NCBI GenBank assembly: GCA_016873655.1
Contig: VGWI01000012.1
Location: 1-47,884, forward strand
Reading direction: 5' to 3'
DNA: 47,884 nt
From: Lentisphaerota bacterium
Lineage (GTDB): Bacteria > Verrucomicrobiota > Kiritimatiellia > UBA8416 > VGWI01
A model generated the notes under the pieces. That model had not been told where the DNA came from. It saw only the letters and a list, made by a program, of their open reading frames with translations, and searched no databases. The stretch's first letter is position 1; each line of letters opens with the position of its first letter. A program made the translations under genes and the position numbers. Below are positions 41,238 through 47,884 of this stretch, piece after piece.

Positions 41238-43376
41238 TCAGAACCTGCGCGAGGCCGTGAGAACCACGTTCAGTCCGGGCTCGTTCACGCCGGACCCGTG
41301 TATCCGGTAGTCATCGTCGAATACGTTCTCAACGGCAAACCAAATGGTCATTGCATCGCTCAGGCGGACGCCTGACCGCACGTGGAACACCGCATAGCCC
41401 GGCGTGCCGCCGGGCGGAATCCGCTGCGTGTCCCGTTCATCGTCGGCGGAGAGTTTGCTCGCCTTCGACGCGAGATCCGCCGCGAGTTCCACCCAGCGCT
41501 TGCCGGATCCATCGTGCCAGCGCAATCCCAACTCGGCGGTCGGCGGCATCAGCCGGCTTATGTAGTCGCGTTCGCGCACGTCGGCGGAGGTGGGATAGCC
41601 ATCGACACGGCCATCCATCACCGACCCGCTTGCGCGCACGGACCAGTTCGGCGAGATGTCACACACGGCGCTGATCTCCGCCCCGCTGACATAGCCGGCA
41701 CCGGAGTTCTTCTTCGTCACTTCCATGTCGCCGTCTATCACCCGGCCGGTCGGAGTTCTGACTATCATTCCGTCTATCGCGGTGTAGTAGCACGCTGCCT
41801 GTGCGCGGATGCGGCCCGCGGATACCCGGTACCCTATCTCGCCACAGATGTAATCCTCCGGGTCCAGGTCAGGCGAAGGCGTCTCTATCTCGTTGCTGCG
41901 CGCGGTGTCGAGCCGTGTCAGGTCGGACAGGTTCGGTGCCCTGAACCCCTGTGACAACGCGGCAAACAGCACGTGCCGGCGGTCACGTGAAAGCGGACAA
42001 AGAAGACGGCACGCCGCAGTCACCGCGTCCCACCTGCCGGCAACTGACATCGGTCCGCCGGAGACCGGGTCAAGCGCCCTGTCGGCGTCGGCCTCGAAGG
42101 AGCTGTACCTGAGTCCGGGAATCACCTCCAGCAGGCCGCCCGGAAGGGTTACCCGGTCCTGAACGTAAACCCCGAGCGACCCGTATGAGGCGTCGTCGGC
42201 AACCGGCCCCTGTATTCCAACCGATTTCAGCGATCCGTCGGCATTGTACGCCCGCTGGCCGGAGTCCACGTCATCCAGGTAGCACTCGGCGCCGTAAACC
42301 AGCTCGCCGATGCCTGACTCCGACCTGCACTGTACGCCGAGTCCCCATGTCTCCACGCTGGACTTCTGGTCGTCGGAAGAATCGTTGCTCTTCACCCTGT
42401 ACTGGTCTTCGGCCTGAACATGCCTTGAGAGCGTGCATTCCAGCGAGTCGACGAAACCGGCGCTGGAGTCATGACGAAACCTCACGTACGTGAGGTCACG
42501 ATCCTGGTCCAGACTCCTCTTCTTCTCATCGCCAACAGACAGTCCTTCCCAGTCAATTCCGTACACGGTCTTGTGCGTCCGCCATACATCGTCCTGCGCG
42601 ACGTTCTGGTGAACCAGAGTCATCGCCGTGTACGGTGAAACCCTCCAGTCCGCCCGGAAGTCGAAGTCGGTCTCGCCGTACCCGGTGCGGTCCTGCACGC
42701 CGACTTCACGCCCGCCGCGCAGGTCGCCGAACGCCTTGAAGGAAACCCCTCCGATGAACGAGAACCCATCCGTCGGCCGCCCCTCCAGTTCCACGCGGAA
42801 AACGTGCGAGTCTTCGGCAGTGGCCGCGCGGTAGAGGACGCGGCCGCCGAGGGGAACTTCATCGTCGCGAAGGGACGGCGCAACCGGGTAAGCGTTGACA
42901 GTGCCGCCGACCGCATCGCTTCCGAAGAGAACCGAGGCCGGCCCCATCACAAGTTCGCAGCCCGCAAGGGACAGAGGATCAACCGTGTTCCAGTACTGGT
43001 TCGGGCCGTCGCGGAAGACTGAGTTGTTCAGCCGCACTCCGTCGATCATGAAGAGCGTCCTGAAACCGGTGAAACCCCTGAGAAATGGAGACCCCTGTCC
43101 GTAGGCCGTTTTCTGGACAAGAACGGACGGGACGCCGGCAAGCAGCTCCGGCGTAGTCCGCGCTCCGGCCTCAATCCCGCGCTGAACGTCAATCACATGA
43201 ACCGTCGCCGGCACCGATTGCATTTCGCACTGCCGGCGGGTCGCCGTAACCACGACCTCCGGCAACGTGCTCAGGGAGGCGGCGGCAACCCGGTTCGTCT
43301 CAACCACGACAGCAGCACAGGCAGCTTCAGCCAGAATTGCCGCAAACAACACCATCCCCGCCAGGCGCCTCATCAT
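41238..43376 (-). CDS. TonB-dependent outer-membrane receptor
   Basis: 712-residue outer-membrane gated channel. It has a signal peptide (1-22), a TonB-box-like segment LPEVVVTATR (38-47) and a plug domain with GSPFLRGFTGFRTLFMIDGV and GPASVLFGSDAVGGTVN. A beta-barrel follows, ending in ASRRF with the terminal Phe required for outer-membrane insertion. AGGAGG precedes the ATG at 43376. The plug resembles the heme/siderophore/cobalamin group, but the substrate is not evident. No cobalamin riboswitch, Fur box or transporter partner is seen. The gene is divergent from the AddA-like gene. Confidence 0.93.
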   Translation of the reverse strand: MMRRLAGMVLFAAILAEAACAAVVVETNRVAAASLSTLPEVVVTATRRQCEMQSVPATVHVIDVQRGIEAGARTTPELLAGVPSVLVQKTAYGQGSPFLRGFTGFRTLFMIDGVRLNNSVFRDGPNQYWNTVDPLSLAGCELVMGPASVLFGSDAVGGTVNAYPVAPSLRDDEVPLGGRVLYRAATAEDSHVFRVELEGRPTDGFSFIGGVSFKAFGDLRGGREVGVQDRTGYGETDFDFRADWRVSPYTAMTLVHQNVAQDDVWRTHKTVYGIDWEGLSVGDEKKRSLDQDRDLTYVRFRHDSSAGFVDSLECTLSRHVQAEDQYRVKSNDSSDDQKSSVETWGLGVQCRSESGIGELVYGAECYLDDVDSGQRAYNADGSLKSVGIQGPVADDASYGSLGVYVQDRVTLPGGLLEVIPGLRYSSFEADADRALDPVSGGPMSVAGRWDAVTAACRLLCPLSRDRRHVLFAALSQGFRAPNLSDLTRLDTARSNEIETPSPDLDPEDYICGEIGYRVSAGRIRAQAACYYTAIDGMIVRTPTGRVIDGDMEVTKKNSGAGYVSGAEISAVCDISPNWSVRASGSVMDGRVDGYPTSADVRERDYISRLMPPTAELGLRWHDGSGKRWVELAADLASKASKLSADDERDTQRIPPGGTPGYAVFHVRSGVRLSDAMTIWFAVENVFDDDYRIHGSGVNEPGLNVVLTASRRF

Positions 43377-43537
43377 CCCAACCTCCTCTCCCCTTCACTC
43401 CCGTCATGCCTTCACTTCGGGTAAACGTCTCCAGCCCCGTTCCGGTTCAGCTCAGCCATGTTCCTCCGCCTCTTCTTTTGCTGCTTCTCTCATTCTCCCA
43501 CTTGTGCGGAGCACGGGGCTGTGCAAGGCTCACCGCC

Positions 43538-46500
43538 GTGAGCGGCACGATACCAGACCAGGAAGCAAGAACCCGGTTCGCCTCGGAACTCGACGGCAAC
43601 TTCTCCGTGATCGCGCCGGCCGGGGTCGGCAAAACCCGCTCGATCGTGGATCGCGTGGCCGCGATCGCCGCCGCGGAGAACGCCGAAGACATCCTCCCTC
43701 GCCTCGCGGTGGTGACCTACACGAACAAAGCGGCCGACGAGATGCGCCAGCGCGCGCGCAACCGCATCCTGGAACAGGAGGGCGGCGCACTGCGCATCGG
43801 CCTCTTCAACCGCGCCTTTTTCGGCACCATCCACGGGTTCTGCCTCGGGCTTCTCAGCCGGCACGGACGGCACCTCGGCCTGCCCGGCACACTGCAGCAC
43901 ATCGCCGGCGATTCAGAAACGCTCGCGTGGACCCGTTTCCTCCGGCGCCTCCAACTGCCGGATGACAGATTGGAGATGTCGCCTTCGGACTGGACGGAAC
44001 TCACGCGCCGGATCCCGGCGGATTCGCTTGTCGAGCTGGGACGCAAGGCCCCCGGCCCGGTCCGCGCACCGGCCTTGACCGGGCCATGCCCGGACGTTGA
44101 CGTGAAGCCGGTCCTCGACTTCCCCGAGAAAGGCAGGGGTGCGGACAACATCCGGCTCGGGAAACATCTCGCCGGCGAATACGTCCGGCTCTGCGGCGCC
44201 GGCGCGGCGTTCGTTCCACTGCCGGAACGTCCCGGCGAAGCCAGGGAATTCCGCGAGGCATGGAACGACGCGTTCGCGCCGGTGAAAGAATGGCTCGGCG
44301 CGGCTTCGCTCATCGTGGCGGACCGTGTTTCCAACGCGTTCCTGGACTTCCGCGTACGCGAGGGAACGCTGACCTACGCAGACCAGATACTCCTGGTTCT
44401 GCGCCTGCTCCGGAAGCCGGACACGGCACGCCTGCTTCGCGCACACCGGTGGGTGATCCTGCTCGACGAGGCGCAGGACACGGACCCCGTCCAGTTCCGC
44501 GTTCTTCTCGAACTCGCACGCCCGCCGGACACGGAGCCGGACTGGATCGAGGCCGGCGGCCCGCCGCCCGACCGCGGCCGGTTCTGCATGGTCGGCGACC
44601 CGCAACAGTCCATCTACAGCAGGCGCGCGAATCTGGATTTCTACAAAAAGGTGCGGGAACGGCTCGTGGAATCAGGCGCGGCGGACGAGCTCGTGTTCCA
44701 GGTCACATTCCGCTGCAGCAGGAACGTTATCTCCTTCGCCAATGCCGCCTGCCCGGCAATGCTGAACGGTCTCGGCGGGCAGGTCATGTATGTCCCTCTC
44801 ATGCCCCGCCCCGACGCGCCGGACGGCGGCGTTGTCCGCCTTCCCCTCATGCAGTCCGCGCCTCCGGAAACGGCCGGAAGACCGCGCGCCGCCGACTCCG
44901 CGGAGGCGGAGGCAAACCAGGTGGCGGAGTGGCTCGCGCGACTGACGCCGCAACGGATGGGCATCGCCGACTGGTCGAAGGCCGCCATAATCTGCATGCG
45001 CCACTCCTGGCTCGACACCTTCGAGACGGCGCTGAAGAAAGCCGGCCTCGGCTTCGTGCGCCGCTCTCAGCAGGCGATTCACGGGGATGACCCGGCTTTC
45101 GCGTGGATGACGGCGCTGCTGCGGATATTCACTCACCCGGACGACGGTTTTGAGACAGTCGGCGTTCTGCGCGAGGTGTTCGGCATCTCCGATGACACGC
45201 TCTTCCGCTTCGGCCACGGAGAATCGGGCGCCTTCCGGCTCCGCGAGGACGCGGATAGCGCCTCGCCCACCGGCCGCGCTATCTCGGCTCTCGCCAGTCT
45301 GCGGCTGTCATGCTCGGCATTGCCGCTGTACGACGCCGCGCGGGAAGTCGTCTGCCAGGCCCAACTTGCAGCACGCCTGCGAGCCATCGGCGCGCACGAG
45401 CCGGAGGCGTCCTTGCGCCGCCTGCTGCTTCTCGCGGCGGACGCGGAAACTCGCGGGCTTACGATCGCGGACTGGGCGGGGGAACTGGAACAGCTCTACG
45501 GCGAGGAGATCGAACCGGAACCGGGCGCCACGAACGAGATAAACCTGATCACGGGCCACGCTTCCAAGGGGCTGGAGTGGGATGTCGTAATCATCCCGTT
45601 CCTGTTCAGGCAGATTCACCACAAGGATGACCCCTACCCGCGCCTCATAACCGCCCCGGACGAATCCGCCAGCCCGGCCTTTGATTCGTCATGGATCGGA
45701 GAAGATTTGAAAACCGCCATCACCGCCGCCGGCGCAAGGGAAGACCAGAGACTGATGTATGTCGCCATGACGCGCGCCCGCTCGTTCCTTGTGCTCGTTG
45801 ACGACAGGACGCTCTTCCCGAAAGACAAGGGGTCGCTCGGCGAACGGCTGGGACTGATCGAGTCCGCCCCCGACGCATGGAAACGGCTTCCATGCGAGCC
45901 TCCCCCGCGGAAACGCGCGGCGGCGCGCAAGCCCCCCGGAAAGCACGCCCGCCCGAAGACCCCGGTGCCGGTCAAGGCGGAGGAGTTCGAACTGGCCGCG
46001 TCAAACGCAAGGAATTTCCCCCGCAGAATCCTCCCGCATACACTCGCGAAGTCCACGGCCGATCATGAGCCGGAAACCGAACTGCTGAAGCTGGAGGATG
46101 GTGAAACAACGTCCGCAATCGAATACGGACTGTGGTGGCACTCGCTGATGGAATCGCTCGACTGGCGCAGCCGCGCCTCGTGGGACGCCTCTTTCAGCAC
46201 AGCTCTGGCATCCTGCCCCGACACCGGCCGCGCGAAGGCCGATTGGGACAGGTTCATCCGCTCGGAACTTGCCGCCATCCTCTCAGCCCCCGGCGCCGCG
46301 ATATCAACAGAGGTGCCGTTCATCCTTCCGCGCCTGCCTGACTCGTCGGTCGAGGGATTCATCGACCTGGTCGCGGCTACGGCGGAACACGGTCCGTGGC
46401 TTGTGATTGACTGGAAAACCAACCTGCCGGGGCCAGGCGGCATGGCGGCGCTTGCGGAGATCTACGCGCCGCAGTTGAACGCCTACCGCGAAGCAATGTC

Positions 46501-46621
46501 GGCCTGCATGCCAGGCCGCGAGTTCAAGGCGCTGCTCTACTCCACCTCGCTCGGGAAACACGTGGAAATCGTCCCAGCAACCGGTTCAATTCCGGCCCCG
46601 GACCTGTCGCTCCGGTCGTGA
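43538..46621 (+). CDS. AddA/RecB-like UvrD helicase with C-terminal nuclease
   Basis: Superfamily 1A helicase-nuclease of 1027 residues from a GTG at 43538. Motifs are Walker A APAGVGKT (26-33), TYTNKAADEM, GTIHGFC, DEAQD, VGDPQQSIYS, TFRCS, ITGHASKGLEWD and YVAMTRAR. The C-terminal 160 residues hold a PD-(D/E)XK nuclease of the RecB type: WWHSLMESL (conserved His), EGFIDLV with D943, and D958-W-K960. This matches AddA, which resects double-strand breaks with AddB. No AddB is encoded beside it: the upstream neighbour is divergent and the downstream one converges. The start has no clear ribosome site and could be upstream. Its end overlaps the next gene by 36 bp. Confidence 0.9.
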   Translation: MSGTIPDQEARTRFASELDGNFSVIAPAGVGKTRSIVDRVAAIAAAENAEDILPRLAVVTYTNKAADEMRQRARNRILEQEGGALRIGLFNRAFFGTIHGFCLGLLSRHGRHLGLPGTLQHIAGDSETLAWTRFLRRLQLPDDRLEMSPSDWTELTRRIPADSLVELGRKAPGPVRAPALTGPCPDVDVKPVLDFPEKGRGADNIRLGKHLAGEYVRLCGAGAAFVPLPERPGEAREFREAWNDAFAPVKEWLGAASLIVADRVSNAFLDFRVREGTLTYADQILLVLRLLRKPDTARLLRAHRWVILLDEAQDTDPVQFRVLLELARPPDTEPDWIEAGGPPPDRGRFCMVGDPQQSIYSRRANLDFYKKVRERLVESGAADELVFQVTFRCSRNVISFANAACPAMLNGLGGQVMYVPLMPRPDAPDGGVVRLPLMQSAPPETAGRPRAADSAEAEANQVAEWLARLTPQRMGIADWSKAAIICMRHSWLDTFETALKKAGLGFVRRSQQAIHGDDPAFAWMTALLRIFTHPDDGFETVGVLREVFGISDDTLFRFGHGESGAFRLREDADSASPTGRAISALASLRLSCSALPLYDAAREVVCQAQLAARLRAIGAHEPEASLRRLLLLAADAETRGLTIADWAGELEQLYGEEIEPEPGATNEINLITGHASKGLEWDVVIIPFLFRQIHHKDDPYPRLITAPDESASPAFDSSWIGEDLKTAITAAGAREDQRLMYVAMTRARSFLVLVDDRTLFPKDKGSLGERLGLIESAPDAWKRLPCEPPPRKRAAARKPPGKHARPKTPVPVKAEEFELAASNARNFPRRILPHTLAKSTADHEPETELLKLEDGETTSAIEYGLWWHSLMESLDWRSRASWDASFSTALASCPDTGRAKADWDRFIRSELAAILSAPGAAISTEVPFILPRLPDSSVEGFIDLVAATAEHGPWLVIDWKTNLPGPGGMAALAEIYAPQLNAYREAMSACMPGREFKALLYSTSLGKHVEIVPATGSIPAPDLSLRS

Positions 46622-47839
46622 CAGCATCGCGTTCGCCTCGTCGTCGCCGGTAAACCGTTCGGCTTCAGGATCCCACCGCAGCGTGCGTCCGAGCTTCAAC
46701 GCTATGTTGCCGATGTGGCAAACGGTCGCTGACCTGTGCCCTGTTTCCGGCGGACAGACCGGCACGGCGCGGCTTCGCACGCAATCGAGGAAGTTGCCGT
46801 AGTGGTCATGGCTCTCGTAGAGGCGCGTGTCGTCCGGCCCGAACTCGGTATTCAGCAGCGACTCCGGCTCGGACCGGATGTGACCGCGGCCGACCTCGAG
46901 CCGTCCGGTCTCGCCGACGAATTCGACATGCGGGCGCCCCGTCACGCAACGCACCTTCTCGCCGCCCGGATATACCCACTCAACATCCACCTGCAGCGCG
47001 GTATCGAACAGGCCGCGGTCGGGGAACACCCCCCGGCCCGTAACCTGCACCGGGCCGGACGAGTCCGCCCCCAGCGCCCACTGCACGATGTCCAGCGTGT
47101 GCGCCCCCCAGTTGGTCATCTGCCCGCCGGAATAGTCGCTGATGAACCGGAAATTGTAATGGCACCGCATCTCGTGATAGGGCGCCTCCGGCGCGGGCCC
47201 GAGCCACATGTCGTAGTCGAAGGTCGCCGGCACAGGCATGGGCTGCCAGTCCGCCGGCGGCTCGCGGTTGTTCGGGGGAATCCCTACACTGATCTCCCTG
47301 ATCTTCCCGAGCCGTCCATTCCTCACAAGCTCGCCGGCGAACCTGAATTCGCGGCTGGACCGCTGCTGGGTGCCGGTCTGGCAGACGCGCCCGGTCCTTT
47401 CGGCAAAGTTGCACAGCTTTCGGCCGCCGGCCACCGTCAGCGACAACGGTTTCTCGACATACACGTCCAGCCCGGCCTCCATCGCGTCCACCGCCTGCGG
47501 AACATGCCAGTGGTCGGGCGTACTGATCACCACCGCATCTGCCACGCCTGCAGCCAGCAGCGCGCGGTGATCGCCGAACACCGCCACTCCGCCATCCCTG
47601 CCGCCGGCCTTCAGAATGTCCATCGCCTGCCCGGCATGCAGCTTGTCCACGTCGCAGATCGCGGTGATGTCGATATCCTCGTGCGCCATCACCCTCTGCA
47701 GGCTGAACCGCCCCATGTTCCCGACACCGATAAACCCGACCCGCAGCCCGGTCCGCCCGCCCGCACACCCGCGGACGCCTCCCTCGACAGCGCCCACCTC
47801 GGGCGCGTTCCATCCGTATCTGGCATGATTGTCGGTCAT
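46586..47839 (-). CDS. Gfo/Idh/MocA family oxidoreductase
   Basis: 417-residue NAD(P)-dependent sugar or cyclitol dehydrogenase. The Rossmann motif GFIGVGNMG is at 35-43 and the catalytic-lysine motif YVEKPLS at 127-133. Downstream motifs DYSGGQMTNWGAHTLDIVQWALG and DHYGNFLDCVRSR are typical of the large paralogous group in Planctomycetota, Verrucomicrobiota and Lentisphaerota. Many of those begin with a Tat signal; here the 30 residues before the fold have none, so the enzyme is likely cytoplasmic. GGGGAGG precedes the ATG. The substrate is unknown, and no sugar-use operon is visible. Confidence 0.93.
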   Translation of the reverse strand: MTDNHARYGWNAPEVGAVEGGVRGCAGGRTGLRVGFIGVGNMGRFSLQRVMAHEDIDITAICDVDKLHAGQAMDILKAGGRDGGVAVFGDHRALLAAGVADAVVISTPDHWHVPQAVDAMEAGLDVYVEKPLSLTVAGGRKLCNFAERTGRVCQTGTQQRSSREFRFAGELVRNGRLGKIREISVGIPPNNREPPADWQPMPVPATFDYDMWLGPAPEAPYHEMRCHYNFRFISDYSGGQMTNWGAHTLDIVQWALGADSSGPVQVTGRGVFPDRGLFDTALQVDVEWVYPGGEKVRCVTGRPHVEFVGETGRLEVGRGHIRSEPESLLNTEFGPDDTRLYESHDHYGNFLDCVRSRAVPVCPPETGHRSATVCHIGNIALKLGRTLRWDPEAERFTGDDEANAMLSRPERQVRGRN

Positions 47840-47884
47840 GACGCCTCCCCCCCGCCCCCGAAAGCCGCAAATGCTAGCTTCACG

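Noticed and set aside
43377-43537. Cobalamin riboswitch in the TonB receptor leader
   Set aside because: No B12-box or the other conserved blocks of the element are seen; the leader is only purine-rich.
1-47884. Mobile elements, integrases, CRISPR arrays, prophage
   Set aside because: No transposase, integrase, recombinase or regularly spaced repeat was found on either strand, and base use looks even across the window.

Overview
The window is GC-rich, densely packed bacterial chromosome from a Gram-negative organism: it has lipoprotein signal peptides, a TonB-dependent outer-membrane receptor, an LpoB-like lipoprotein and LolD/MsbA-type exporters. There is no rRNA, integrase, transposase, phage gene or CRISPR array. 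The combination of an ancient-type Rnf complex, NifU/NifS, GatCAB, a Gfo/Idh/MocA dehydrogenase without neighbours and many uncharacterised envelope proteins suggests a member of the PVC group (Kiritimatiellota, Lentisphaerota or Verrucomicrobiota). That placement is inference only, since no marker gene here decides it.

Layout. Positions 1-522 hold the start of an EamA/DMT-type transporter, cut by the window edge. Positions 800-5847 hold a complete, translationally coupled rnfABCDGE operon (Na+ or H+ translocating ferredoxin:NAD+ oxidoreductase), followed by a membrane-anchored metallophosphoesterase. Then come nifU-nifS on the opposite strand (Fe-S assembly), a sugar-nucleotide epimerase and a glycine-rich RRM protein with its own terminator. 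From 29739 down to 11396 nearly everything reads leftward: gatCAB (Asn/Gln-tRNA amidotransferase), a pilB-pilT-pilB ATPase trio, an MsbA-type exporter, yjbQ, queA, and a classic rsmD-coaD-yceD-rpmF-plsX-fabH-fabD-fabG-acpP-fabF block for lipid synthesis and translation.

From 29906 to 40776 the genes concern the cell envelope. An LpoB-like lipoprotein and a COG3014-like lipoprotein read rightward and converge on a leftward cluster of five mostly uncharacterised small proteins: a two-TM protein, a STAS-like protein, a TPR-LysM lipoprotein and two coiled-coil tail-anchored proteins. Upstream of these is a glycosyltransferase, PQQ propeller, LolD-like ATPase and double-FtsX permease operon. The right end has tRNA-Ala(GGC), a TonB receptor, a divergent AddA-like helicase-nuclease without a visible AddB partner, and a Gfo/Idh/MocA oxidoreductase.

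How the parts may fit. Rnf needs many Fe-S clusters and flavins, and NifU/NifS nearby can supply clusters. CoaD makes CoA, the source of the 4'-phosphopantetheine arm of the ACP encoded in the same run of genes. The most unfamiliar region is the 31.7-34.1 kb envelope cluster. Rnf also shows two oddities: RnfB has lost one ferredoxin cluster's ligands, and RnfE carries a C-terminal CxxCxxC tail.
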